33,773 nt of DNA from an uncultured Collinsella sp. (GCA_902465265.1 CABQMF010000014.1:1-33773), one strand, 5' to 3'; positions 16,429 to 23,951 are shown, counted from the first letter of the stretch. Program-made: numbers and translations. Notes: generated from the sequence alone by a model not told the origin.

Positions 16429-17223
16429 ATGAATACGTTCATCAGTGCGGTGCTCGTCGGCCTCGTCGGCGTGTTCTGCATGTGGGACTCCCGCCTGCTC
16501 GGTCGTCTTAACTTCGAGCAGCCCCTCGTTGGCGCTACGCTCGTCGGTCTGCTGCTGGGCGATGTGCCCACCGGCCTTGCCGTCGGTGCCGCCGTCGAGC
16601 TCGTGTCCATGGGCCTGGTGCAGGTCGGCGCCGCCGTTCCGCCCGATATGGTCCTGGGCGGCATCGTGGCCGCTGCCTTTGCGTGCCTGACCGATGCTTC
16701 CGCCGAGACCGCCATGACGATCGCCATCCCGGTCGCCGTCCTGGGTCAGCTCCTCGGCATCGTGTTCCGTTCCATCATCGCCGCCCTCACCCATGTGGCA
16801 GATAGCGCGATCGATAACGGAAAGTTCAAGACCGCCTACCGTATGCATATCTGCGCCGGCTCCGGTCTGTACGCCGTCATGTACTTCCTGCCGATCTTCC
16901 TCGCCGTCTTTGTTGGCACCGACCTGGTTCAGGCCATCGTCAACATGGTTCCCGAGTGGCTGTCCACTGGTCTGAACGTTTCGACCAAGATCATGACCGC
17001 CTACGGCTTGGCCCTGCTGCTCACCATGATGATCAAGAAGGGTATGACTCCGTTCCTGTTCATCGGTTTCCTGCTCGCCGCTTACCTCAACCTGTCCGTC
17101 ATCGCGGTCGCTCTGATCGGTGTGTGCCTGGCTGTCGTCTTCATGGGCTTCAAGTTCAACGGTTCCCATGCAGCCGCCGGTGTCGATTCCGACTACGATC
17201 CGCTCGAAGACGACGAAGACTAA
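16429..17223 (+). CDS. Mannose-family PTS EIIC membrane subunit
   Basis: 264 residues, mostly hydrophobic, of the EII-Sor/Man C family, which forms the sugar channel with EIID. The segment LVGATLVGLLLGDVPTGLAV and the following VSMGLVQVGAAVPPDMVLGG are characteristic. The C-terminal tail is acidic (DSDYDPLEDDED). GAAAGGAGAAGGGT precedes the ATG. EIID starts 13 bases after the stop with its own AAGGAGG site. Confidence 0.93.
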   Translation: MNTFISAVLVGLVGVFCMWDSRLLGRLNFEQPLVGATLVGLLLGDVPTGLAVGAAVELVSMGLVQVGAAVPPDMVLGGIVAAAFACLTDASAETAMTIAIPVAVLGQLLGIVFRSIIAALTHVADSAIDNGKFKTAYRMHICAGSGLYAVMYFLPIFLAVFVGTDLVQAIVNMVPEWLSTGLNVSTKIMTAYGLALLLTMMIKKGMTPFLFIGFLLAAYLNLSVIAVALIGVCLAVVFMGFKFNGSHAAAGVDSDYDPLEDDED

Positions 17224-17236
17224 GGAGGAACACACT

Positions 17237-18070
17237 ATGGCAACCGCAACCAAGGACGTGTCCCTGAACAAGAAGGTCAGCCAGTTCTTCTGGCGCTCCT
17301 GGGCCATCCAGGCCTCTTGGAACTACGAGCGTCAGATGAACATGGGCTTCCTCTACGGTATGGTTCCCACGCTCGATCGCCTCTATCCGGATGAGTCCGA
17401 CCCCAAGCAGCTTGCTGCTAAGAAAGAGGCTTACCACCGTCACATGGCGTTCTACAACTGCACCCCGCAGACGAGCGCCTTTATCCTAGGCCTCGCCGCC
17501 TCCATGGAGGAGGAGTACGCCAAGGATCCCGAGAACTTCGATCCCGATTCGATCAACGCGGTCAAGACCTCCCTCATGGGTCCGCTTTCCGGCATCGGTG
17601 ACTCCTTCTTCCAGGGCACCATCCGCGTTATCGCCTTTGGCCTGGGCGTTCAGCTGGCTCAGCAGGGCTCCATCATGGGCCCGATCCTGGCCATGCTCAT
17701 CTCCATCGTCCCCTCTGTGCTGATCACCTGGTTCGCAGCCAAGATGGGCTATCAGGGCGGCCACGAGTACCTGAGCAAGCTTCAGGGCGGCGACCTCATG
17801 GAGAAGCTCATGTATGTCTGCGGTATCGTGGGTCTTATGTCCGTGGGCGGCATGATCGCTACGCTGATCGGCGCCACCACCCCGCTGCAGTTCGCTGAGG
17901 GTACCGTCGTGATCCAGGACATCCTGGACGGCATGATGCCCCAGATGATCTCCCTTGGCCTCACCGGCCTTATGTACTGGCTCATCAAGAAGAATGTCAA
18001 CACCGGTTGGCTTCTCGTGATCGCCATCGTGGGCGGCATCGCCCTCTCCGCGGCCGGCATCCTGGCCTAG
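17237..18070 (+). CDS. Mannose-family PTS EIID membrane subunit
   Basis: 277 residues. The N-terminal VSQFFWRSWAIQASWNYERQ and MNMGFLYGMVP, then MGPLSGIGDSFFQGTIR, are signatures of EIID of the mannose class. The C-terminal third is hydrophobic. An in-frame ATG exists upstream inside EIIC, but the ATG at 17237 has AAGGAGGAA at the right distance and gives the normal family start. It completes the transporter with EIIAB and EIIC. Confidence 0.93.
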   Translation: MATATKDVSLNKKVSQFFWRSWAIQASWNYERQMNMGFLYGMVPTLDRLYPDESDPKQLAAKKEAYHRHMAFYNCTPQTSAFILGLAASMEEEYAKDPENFDPDSINAVKTSLMGPLSGIGDSFFQGTIRVIAFGLGVQLAQQGSIMGPILAMLISIVPSVLITWFAAKMGYQGGHEYLSKLQGGDLMEKLMYVCGIVGLMSVGGMIATLIGATTPLQFAEGTVVIQDILDGMMPQMISLGLTGLMYWLIKKNVNTGWLLVIAIVGGIALSAAGILA

Positions 18071-18104
18071 TCGCGACCAAGCGCCTAATCGCTTTCCCCC
18101 GGGG

Positions 18105-18137
18105 GCCTGCCTGGCATCCCATACCCCAGGCAGGCTT
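18105..18137 (+). terminator. Hairpin after the PTS genes, probable weak terminator
   Basis: GCCTGCCTGG pairs with CCAGGCAGGC (10 bp) across an 11-nt loop. Only two T follow, so it may be a partial terminator or an mRNA-stability hairpin that lowers expression of the following SIS gene. Confidence 0.5.
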
Positions 18138-18147
18138 CCATCCCTAA

Positions 18148-18178
18148 ATGTGTCAAAGGGACAGTTCCTTTGACACAT
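18148..18178. repeat. Palindrome with a GGGACAG-type loop
   Basis: ATGTGTCAAAGG pairs perfectly with CCTTTGACACAT (12 bp) around the loop GACAGTT. It lies between EIID and the SIS gene. Similar hairpins with different arms but a GGGACAG centre occur at 30977 and 33556. Confidence 0.65.
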
Positions 18179-18268
18179 CCTCAACGGGCCGGCGACTCGG
18201 TCCAAATCACGGTAACCCTGCGAGCGCCCGGCAATGTGGCGCCGCAAAAATCGAAAGGAATGTGTCAG

Positions 18269-19252
18269 ATGTACGAGATCGACCTTAACCTCCCTAAGCA
18301 GATCGTCGCTGACGTCCTGTCCAACCACGAGATCCACAGCGTCGCCTTCGTCGGCTGCGGCGCTTCCATGTCCGACCTTTACCCCGCCAAGTACTTCCTG
18401 GCCAACAACACGGACAAGCTGAACGTTCAGATCTTCACCGCTAACGAGTTCAACTACGACACGCCTTCCTGGGTCAACGAGCACACCTTCGTGATCACCT
18501 GCTCCCTCGGTGGCTCCACGCCCGAGACCGTCGAGGCCAACAAGACCGCCAAGAAGCACAACTGCCCGGTCGTCTCCCTCACCAACAAGGCTGGCTCCGC
18601 TCTGACCGTCGACGCCGACCACGTCATCGTCCACGGCTTCCACGCCAACTACGCTGCCAAGTGCGAGAAGCCCGGCTACGCCATCGCTCTTGCCGTCGAG
18701 ATCCTTCAGCAGACCGAGGGCTATGACCACTACGAGGACATGATCACCGGCCTCACCAACGTCTTCGATCTCTGCGAGAACGCCGCTCAGCACTGCAAGA
18801 AGCTCGCCAAGAAGTTCGCCGAGGACTTCAAGGACGACAAGATGATCTACTTCATGGCTTCCGGTGCCTCCGAGAAGATGGCTTATTCTCACGCCGCCTT
18901 CCTGTTCACCGAGATGCAGTGGATCGACGCCGCTGCCTACAACACCGGCGAGTACTTCCACGGCCCGTTCGAGGTTTCCACCGAGGGTAAGCCCTACGTC
19001 TTCTTCATGTCCGATGGCGCCACCCGTCCGATGGACGCCCGCGCCCTCACCTTCCTTGAGCGCATGGGCGCCAAGGTCGCTCTGATCGACTCCAAGGACT
19101 ACGGCCTGGCTGACGCCGTGCCCGCGAGCGTCATCACCTACTTCAACCCGCTGCTGCACCTCGCCGTTATGCGCGAGTACGGCAACCAGATCGCCGAGGC
19201 CCGTCAGCACCCGCTGACCATGCGTCGCTACATGTGGAAGCTTTCCTACTAA
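18269..19252 (+). CDS. SIS-domain sugar-amine deglycase-like protein (FrlB/FraB/GfrF family), copy 2
   Basis: 327 residues. The first SIS lobe has VGCGASMSDLYPAKYF (28-43) and the sugar-phosphate serine patch SLGGSTPETV; the second lobe starts near 190. The catalytic-type pair is E215 and H231 (TEMQW...GEYFHGPFE), 16 residues apart as recalled for FraB. The end, MRRYMWKLSY, matches copy 1. GAAAGGA stands nine bases before the ATG; a possible ATG nine bases upstream is too close to that site. It follows the PTS genes on the same strand with only hairpins between, so it is probably the enzyme acting on the sugar phosphate that the PTS delivers, for example fructoselysine or glucoselysine 6-phosphate. 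This is inferred from context; the substrate is not encoded in a motif I can read. Confidence 0.87.
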   Translation: MYEIDLNLPKQIVADVLSNHEIHSVAFVGCGASMSDLYPAKYFLANNTDKLNVQIFTANEFNYDTPSWVNEHTFVITCSLGGSTPETVEANKTAKKHNCPVVSLTNKAGSALTVDADHVIVHGFHANYAAKCEKPGYAIALAVEILQQTEGYDHYEDMITGLTNVFDLCENAAQHCKKLAKKFAEDFKDDKMIYFMASGASEKMAYSHAAFLFTEMQWIDAAAYNTGEYFHGPFEVSTEGKPYVFFMSDGATRPMDARALTFLERMGAKVALIDSKDYGLADAVPASVITYFNPLLHLAVMREYGNQIAEARQHPLTMRRYMWKLSY

Positions 19253-19286
19253 TCACAAGTAAGTAGACCTTACGGGTTGATTGAGA

Positions 19287-19318
19287 GGGGATGGGGTTTG
19301 CGCCCCGTCCCCTTTTTT
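19287..19318 (+). terminator. Strong Rho-independent terminator after SIS copy 2
   Basis: GGGGATGGGG pairs with CCCCGTCCCC (10 bp including one G-T) across a 6-nt loop, followed by six T. It ends the PTS-SIS transcript; the HAD gene begins 20 bases later. Confidence 0.9.
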
Positions 19319-19338
19319 GCTATCGAAAGGAGATGCGT

Positions 19339-19968
19339 ATGATCAAGGCAGTGCTGTTTGACATGGACGGCGTGCTGGTCGATACCGAGTGGTTCTACAA
19401 CCGTCGTCGCGTGGCGTTTATGGAAGAGAAGGGGTTCCATTTTGACGAGATCCCCGATCTTTCAGGGTCTAACGAGCCTGCCATTTGGGAGGCACTGGTG
19501 CCCGACGATGTTGAGCTGCGCGAGCGTCTGCGCGTGGAGTACAAGCAGGTCTACAGCCCGGATCACCCCGTTCCGTATGCCGAGCTGCTCAACGAGCAGA
19601 CGGAGCCGGTGATGCGCGAGCTGCACGAGCGCGGCGTGAAGTGTGCCATCGCGAGTTCGTCCTATCGCGAGCTTATTGACGAGCTGGTGGAGATCGCTGG
19701 CATTGCCGACGTGCTGGACTACACCATCAGTGGTCACGAGTGCAGTGCGTTTAAGCCCGATCCCGAGATCTACCTGCGCGCCATGGGGGCGCTGGGGATG
19801 GAGCCTGCCGAGTGCCTGGTTATCGAGGATTCGCCTTTGGGGATCGAGGCTGGCAAACGTTCCGGCGCTCGAGTCCTGGCGCTGCGTCCGCACGAGGGCG
19901 TCAACCTCGATCAATCGCGAGCCGATGTCGTTATCGATAATCTGACCGACATTTTGGCCGCTTTGTAG
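19339..19968 (+). CDS. HAD-superfamily phosphatase or phosphomutase (beta-phosphoglucomutase-like subfamily)
   Basis: 209 residues. Motif I is FDMDGVLVDTE with D8 and D10 as nucleophile and acid/base, motif II lies in CAIASSS, the motif III lysine is in KPDPEIYL, and motif IV is VIEDSPLGIEAG. This set is typical of the subfamily with beta-phosphoglucomutase and small sugar-phosphate phosphatases. AAAGGAG lies six bases before the ATG at 19339; the ATG six bases upstream is too near that site. It follows the SIS gene after a strong terminator. The final codons (ILAAL and the stop) lie within the left edge of the dispersed repeat at 19951, so the original C-terminus may have been changed by that repeat. 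Confidence 0.88.
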   Translation: MIKAVLFDMDGVLVDTEWFYNRRRVAFMEEKGFHFDEIPDLSGSNEPAIWEALVPDDVELRERLRVEYKQVYSPDHPVPYAELLNEQTEPVMRELHERGVKCAIASSSYRELIDELVEIAGIADVLDYTISGHECSAFKPDPEIYLRAMGALGMEPAECLVIEDSPLGIEAGKRSGARVLALRPHEGVNLDQSRADVVIDNLTDILAAL

Positions 19969-20184
19969 TGTCAATCCGCCGCAAGAAGCACGGGTTCAAA
20001 CGTTTTTTGCGGTGGACTGGCTCAATTTGGTTTCGATTTTGATCCGTTTGGCTTCGATTCGGGCTAAGTGAGTAGACTTTTTGGCGCAGGCCGAGCACAA
20101 AGTGCATCTGCTCTAGTAAAACCGCAGGTCACAGGGGTGGCGGTTTTGGGTGTGCTCTGCAGGTCGCGTAAAGTCTACTCACTT
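19951..20184. repeat. Dispersed intergenic repeat, copy 2 (234 bp)
   Basis: It matches 11541-11776 from ATTTTGGCCGCTTTGTAG to AGTCTACTCACTT. The inverted pair is CTAAGTGAGTAGACTTTT at 20064-20081 and AAAGTCTACTCACTT at 20170-20184. Its left edge overlaps the last codons of the HAD gene. Differences between the copies are spread evenly and do not keep a reading frame. Confidence 0.8.
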
Positions 20185-20272
20185 GTAATTTGGGCCTTTG
20201 GTTGTGGGGGTTGCTGGTCCCGCTTTGGCTGTCGAGAAAGGGTGAACTGAAGCGCCCCCGTACGCTCCATGC

Positions 20273-20278
20273 TACAAT
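20273..20278 (+). promoter_or_regulatory. Possible -10 box upstream of the YitT-family gene
   Basis: TACAAT lies 46 bases upstream of the GTG start. No -35 match was seen at the usual distance, so support is slight. Confidence 0.35.
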
Positions 20279-20323
20279 CGCGGGCATGCCCCACAACCAC
20301 ATCTGCCTTCGAAAGGAGCCTAC

Positions 20324-21331
20324 GTGGCGAACGCCATCGATCAGCTCACGGACCGCGTGCTCATGCTCGGCCGTCTCACCATCGTTCGCCGCGCTATTAC
20401 CGCCGTGGCGGTCACAATTTCCGCCATTCTCCAGACATTTCTGATCCAGGCGTTCATCCAGCCCGCCGACCTGCTTCCGAGCGGCCTCACCGGCGTCGCG
20501 GTCCTGCTCGATCGCGTTACCTCGCTCGGCGGCGTTCACATCGACATCTCGCTCGGTATGCTCGCGCTCAACATCCCCGTGGCGCTCCTATGTTGGAGCG
20601 GCATTAGCAAGCGCTTCGTCATCTTCTCGATGATGCAGGTCGTGCTCTCATCGCTGTTCCTCAACGTCTTTCACTTCGCGCCGTTTTTGGGCGACAAGAT
20701 CATGCTCATCATTTTTGGCGGCGTGGTCTCGGGTCTGGGCGCTGCCATCGCGCTTAAATCCGGCGCATCCACTGGCGGCACCGACTTTATCGCGCTGTGG
20801 GTTTCCAACCACACGGGCAAGACCATCTGGGGCGTCATCTTTGGTTTCAACTGCTTTATCCTGGCGATCTTTGGCTTTATGTTTGGCTGGGACAATGCGG
20901 CGCACTCCATCGTGTTTCAGTTTATTTCAACCAAGACCATCGACAGTTTCTATCGTCGCTACGACCGCGTGACGCTGCAGATCACGACGCGCAAGGCGGA
21001 CGAGGTCATGACCGCCTATGTTGACCATTTTCAGCATGGCATTAGCTGCGCCGAGGTCATCGGCGGATACAGCCGTGAAAAGATGTACCTGCTGCACGCC
21101 GTTGTTTCGACCTACGAGAGTCAGGACATTATCAAGCTGGTGTGTGACATTGATCCCGGCGCCGTGATCAACGTGTTCCACACGCTCAACTTTGTGGGCG
21201 GCTGGTGGGGCGGGCATGTCGACGAGCCCATGCCCACGGCCGTACCCGATCCCGACAAGCCCGCGCGCATGGCCAGCAGGCAGGCGCGCCTCAGCGAGCA
21301 GGACAGCCTACAGCAGGACGACGGCAAGTAG
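20324..21331 (+). CDS. YitT-family membrane protein (DUF161/DUF2179)
   Basis: 335 residues. The N-terminal 200 residues are hydrophobic with five or six membrane segments (FLIQAFIQPADLLPSGLTGV and ALKSGASTGGTDFIALWVSN are typical of YitT proteins). The cytoplasmic part (about 225-290, ITTRKADEVMTAYVDHFQHG...GGYSREKMYLLHAVVSTYE) is the DUF2179 domain. The start is GTG at 20324 with AAAGGAG five bases before it. The role of the family is poorly known; members are conserved integral membrane proteins. The C-terminus is hydrophilic and Gln/Ser-rich. Confidence 0.88.
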   Translation: MANAIDQLTDRVLMLGRLTIVRRAITAVAVTISAILQTFLIQAFIQPADLLPSGLTGVAVLLDRVTSLGGVHIDISLGMLALNIPVALLCWSGISKRFVIFSMMQVVLSSLFLNVFHFAPFLGDKIMLIIFGGVVSGLGAAIALKSGASTGGTDFIALWVSNHTGKTIWGVIFGFNCFILAIFGFMFGWDNAAHSIVFQFISTKTIDSFYRRYDRVTLQITTRKADEVMTAYVDHFQHGISCAEVIGGYSREKMYLLHAVVSTYESQDIIKLVCDIDPGAVINVFHTLNFVGGWWGGHVDEPMPTAVPDPDKPARMASRQARLSEQDSLQQDDGK

Positions 21332-21425
21332 GGTTTTGGCATTTTGCCGGCCTGAGGTAACCCATCAGCATGAGCCCCTCGAAAGCCCCGTTGCTTTTTA
21401 GAGGCTCTCGTTTACCCAGATAAAA

Positions 21426-21458
21426 CCTACCAAAATGAAGCTGTCGCTTTTTGGTAGG
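21426..21458 (+). terminator. Hairpin after the YitT-family gene
   Basis: CCTACCAAAA pairs with TTTTGGTAGG (10 bp) across a 13-nt loop. It lies 94 bases after the YitT stop and has no clean T-run after it, so it may be a terminator or another palindromic repeat. Confidence 0.45.
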
Positions 21459-21501
21459 GAGGGTGTATCGTTTTATCAATATGAGGTAACATGAAACTAG
21501 A

Positions 21502-21512
21502 CGTTATATACG
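21502..21512 (+). promoter_or_regulatory. Operator-like CGTTATA site upstream of the GntR gene
   Basis: CGTTATATACG lies 39 bases upstream of the GntR start. The heptamer CGTTATA is shared with the regions upstream of the EamA gene and the PTS operon, suggesting autoregulation by this GntR protein. Confidence 0.5.
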
Positions 21513-21550
21513 TATTAGTTATTTCGATATTCCAATAAGAGTGATTAGAT

Positions 21551-22270
21551 ATGCCTACGCCCAAAAATGCACCGCTTTACCAGCAGATTTATGACGAAAT
21601 CAAGGACGCGATCGAGAAAGGTGTTTATGCACCCAAGGAGCGTATTCCGTCCGAGCTTGAGCTAGCCGAGCAGTACGACGTGAGCCGCATTACGGTGCGC
21701 CGCGCCGTCGAGGAGCTGTGCTCCGATGGCTACCTGGTTAAGCAGCAGGGCCGTGGCACCTTTGTCTCCACGCCGCACATCAACCGCCAGTTCCACGCTT
21801 CGACGCTGCAGACGTTTACCGCGCTGTGTGCCGATAATGACATGAAGGCGGGCGCGCATGTGGTCGATCGCCAGATTGTGCCGGCACGTCAAAACGAGAT
21901 GGAGTTCTTTGGCCTGCAGAAGGACGCGCTGCTGCTGCACATCAAGCGCGTGCGTACGGCCGACGGCGAGCCCATTTTTGAGGAGAACATCTTTGTGCCG
22001 TTTGACGCCTACCGTGAGCTGTTGACGGCCGATCTTGAGGACAAGTCGATTTTTGCCGAGGTCGAGCGTGTTGGCGGAACGCCGATTGTCTCGGTTGGTT
22101 ACCGCACGGTCGAGGCCGTTCGTGCCAATACCGAGCAGGCGGCCGAGTTGGGCATTGCTCCGCACGATCCACTGCTCAACCTGCGTGCCGGCTTTATCGG
22201 CCCCAATGGCGAGCCGGTCCTGATGGGTAAGCAGTACTACGTGGGATCGCGCTACGTTATGGTCATGTAG
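21551..22270 (+). CDS. GntR-family transcriptional regulator with UTRA ligand domain
   Basis: 239 residues. The winged helix (PLYQQIYDEIKDAIEKGVYA, then ERIPSELELAEQYDVSRITV and RRAVEELCSDGYLVKQQGRG) is followed by a UTRA domain from about 85. It is related to the GntR gene at 25962 (same PLYQQ start, same RITVRRA recognition region). The ribosome site before the ATG is weak (AAGAG). It sits downstream of the PTS, SIS and HAD genes and shares the CGTTATA motif with the EamA and PTS promoters, so it is a good candidate to control PTS-linked sugar-amine use. A structured element begins four bases after its stop. Confidence 0.92.
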   Translation: MPTPKNAPLYQQIYDEIKDAIEKGVYAPKERIPSELELAEQYDVSRITVRRAVEELCSDGYLVKQQGRGTFVSTPHINRQFHASTLQTFTALCADNDMKAGAHVVDRQIVPARQNEMEFFGLQKDALLLHIKRVRTADGEPIFEENIFVPFDAYRELLTADLEDKSIFAEVERVGGTPIVSVGYRTVEAVRANTEQAAELGIAPHDPLLNLRAGFIGPNGEPVLMGKQYYVGSRYVMVM

Positions 22271-22274
22271 GGTT

Positions 22275-22414
22275 GGTTCCGCCGTTCTAACGAACGGCGG
22301 ACCGGTCGACGCTGCAAGCCCGCCAGAGCGGCAATCTGCCTTTCAACTTCGGCGGCATGATCAAAAGATCAATGCCGCCTTGTTTCAAGGCACCTTGCTC
22401 GCTCTGGCGGGCTT
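22275..22414 (+). ncRNA. Structured element, copy B (four covarying stems)
   Basis: P1 is TCCGCCGTTC with GAACGGCGGA and loop TAAC (22275-22303). The box TCGACGCTGC (22306-22315) is identical to copy A. P2 is 14 bp (AAGCCCGCCAGAGC with GCTCTGGCGGGCTT, 22316-22329 and 22401-22414). P2b is TGCCTT with AAGGCA (22337-22342, 22387-22392). P3 is 8 bp plus 4 bp with a bulged A and tetraloop AAAA (22351-22379). The 21-nt joins match copy A in length, and the left one matches at 18 of 21 positions. It begins four bases after a GntR stop codon and lies about 90 bases from the IS110 element. Confidence 0.75.
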
Positions 22415-22450
22415 TCGCTGACATTGCCAAAACATCGGCGTTGCCGGGCC

Positions 22451-22497
22451 GGCACTTGGGGACGTTCCTTTTCTGTCGGCACCTGGGGACACTCCTT
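22451..22497. repeat. Tandem pair of GGCACYTGGGGAC repeats
   Basis: GGCACTTGGGGACGTTCCTT (22451-22470) and GGCACCTGGGGACACTCCTT (22478-22497) are direct repeats spaced 27 bases apart, differing at three bases. They share GGGGAC with the palindrome family next to them. Confidence 0.55.
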
Positions 22498-22536
22498 AGT
22501 CGTTGGGTGTTCCTATAGTTTTGTCAACCGTCGGGG

Positions 22537-23597
22537 CTACTCCCGGTAGGGCACCCGGTCGCGCATCACGGCGTATATCGCCCTGAGCCGCTTCCTCGCG
22601 ACGGCCTTGAGCGCCCGCCCGTGCCCCATGCCCCGCGCCCTGCAGGCCCGGTAGTACTCGCCGTAGCGCCCCGAGGACCTCACCAGGCTGTTGCACGAGA
22701 AGATCAGCAGGGACTTGAGCCTCGCGTCGCCGCGCCTGGACGCCCTGACCGACCTCACCGACGTGCCGGAGCTCCTCACCCTCGGGGTTATGCCGCAGTA
22801 CGAGGCCAGGTGGTCGTGGTCCGGGAACCTCCCGATGTCGACCGGCACCGCGAGCTGCGCCGCGGTCCTCGGGCCGATGCCGGGCACGGTGAGCAGGCAC
22901 GCGTAGGTCTCGTCGCCCTCGAGCAGCGCCGCCGTCTCGGCCTCGAGGGCCCCGGCGGGGGCGCGGTGGAGGCGGCCGCGGCCTCCCCGGCGGCCTCGGC
23001 CCGCGGGCCCCCGGCCCCGGAGCGGGCGATCCCCCACGCCCCGCCGAACCCGGCGAGCAGCTCCAGCCACCGCCGGTCCGACAGGTCGACCGCGGCCTCG
23101 AGGGCCGGGCAGGACTCGAGCAGCACCGCGCGCAGGCGGTTCTTGTCCCTGGTCGCGCAGGCGACGACGTGGTCGCGCTGCGACGAGAGGGCGCGGGCGG
23201 CCTCGAGGGCCTCGCCGCGGCCCGGGACCCCCGACAGGGAGTCCGGCACGCCCAGGGCGGTCCGCGCGATCACCGCGGCGTCGCGCTCGTCGGTCTTGGC
23301 CTCGCCGGCGAACAGGCCGGCGGCGCGGCTGGCGGCGAGCCCGGGCAGGTAGGCGACCCCGAGCCCCGCGGCGCGGGCCCGCCTCACGGCGAGGGACCCT
23401 ATGTTGCGGAACTGGTCGACGACGACGAGCGTGCCGGCGGGCGCGGAGGCGAACAGCGCGTCGAGCTCGGCCTCCCTGTTGCGGACGGGGGCGCTGGCCA
23501 GCACCTCCCCGTCGCGGTCGATCAGGCAGGCCCAGTGCGATGACTTGCCGACGTCCAGGCCGAGCACGGCCGCGGGTCTGGTGGATGGCGCTTTCAC
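22537..23597 (-). pseudogene. IS110-family transposase, frameshifted
   Basis: The N-terminal part begins at a GTG at 23597 with GGAAGGA upstream. It has the RuvC-like landmarks LGLDVGKSSHWA, VVVDQFRNIGSLA and GEAKTDERDAAVIA. The C-terminal part, in another frame, is the Transposase_20 domain with TVPGIGPRTAAQL, IGRF and SYCGITPRVRSSGTS, where the serine is the presumed recombinase nucleophile. The switch from one frame to the other is needed within about 22935-23040, a very GC-rich tract, and is by one base (-1). Joined, the protein would be about 353 residues, normal for the family. Programmed frameshifting is not usual in IS110, so this is either a decayed gene or a sequencing error. Confidence 0.8.
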
Positions 23598-23631
23598 GGT
23601 GGTATCCTTCCGGTAGTCGTTCGACCGGATG

Positions 23632-23830
23632 GCCTCCCCCTCGGCACTCACATTACCAGCCGCGGCACCTGCCCGGCACTTTCCTATCAGCCGTCGGGGG
23701 CGGCGCGTCCCGCGCCGGCAGCACCCAACGGGCCCTCTCGGGGGCAGGGACGTTCGGCCGTGCGCGGGCGCCCGGTCGGCGGCCCGTTCTGGGCGCGCCT
23801 CAATCGTAGCCCGAGACGGTCCCGGGCTGA
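23632..23830 (-). ncRNA. Predicted IS110 bridge RNA
   Basis: Read on the minus strand: a 5' stem-loop AGCCCGGGAC...GTCTCGGGCT (23808-23828), a first loop region with GAACGTCCC (23747-23755) and CCGTTGGG, of which CGTTGGG is at 23724-23730, and a second hairpin closed by CCCCCGACGGC with GCCGAGGGGG (23636-23700) holding ATAGGAA (23681-23687) and GGTAATG (23651-23657). The first two match the two flanks of the insertion; the last pairs with the left end (CATTAC). ATAGGAA matches the right end, though not right up to the junction. The order, target loop then donor loop, is that of IS621 bridge RNA. RNA ends are approximate. Confidence 0.7.
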
Positions 23831-23846
23831 CAATTTCGACTGTAAT

Positions 23847-23892
23847 GGACGTTCTTAAACGACTGGTCATTCAAGAACGTCCCCAATGACTA
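23847..23892. repeat. Right-hand remainder of the palindrome split by IS110
   Basis: GGACGTTCTT pairs with AAGAACGTCC within this stretch. Added to TAGTCGTTGG on the other side of the IS, it restores a 20-bp stem ending AATGACTA. It is a member of the same family as 14017-14099. Confidence 0.75.
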
Positions 23893-23945
23893 CCCGCAGA
23901 ATGAGCGTGGCTGACAGCCGGGCGACGCCGGTCCGCGTGGCGGCG

Positions 23946-23951
23946 TATAAT
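23946..23951 (+). promoter_or_regulatory. Probable -10 box of recQ
   Basis: A perfect TATAAT, 32 bases upstream of the recQ ATG. The -35 region at 17 bases is GC-rich and not recognisable. Confidence 0.45.

Larger units (their letters stand above)
22507..23846 (-). mobile_element. IS110-family insertion sequence
   Basis: About 1.34 kb with a DEDD-type transposase gene on the minus strand and a 249-bp non-coding left end upstream of it, the layout of the IS110 subgroup. No terminal inverted repeats are seen, as expected for the family. Boundaries are set by the palindrome it interrupts: TAGTCGTTGG on the left (22497-22506) and GGACGTTCTT on the right (from 23847) would join to give the TAGTCGTTGGGGACGTTC sequence seen intact at 14017. 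Edges are uncertain by one or two bases because of the G-run. Confidence 0.85.

Noticed and set aside
17486..19210. 574-codon minus-strand open frame across EIID and SIS copy 2
   Set aside because: The plus-strand genes in the same place have full family motifs; the minus frame is Gly/Val/Asp-rich and spans a hairpin region.
23612..23628. TAGTCGTT near the transposase start as a further bridge-RNA guide
   Set aside because: It sits in a small hairpin (CCGGT...ACCGG) outside the donor-loop hairpin and in the wrong place; the guides at 23724 and 23747 explain the target better.
22441..23892. CRISPR-like array in the repeated GGGGAC region
   Set aside because: The repeats are few, palindromic and irregularly spaced, with no cas genes nearby.
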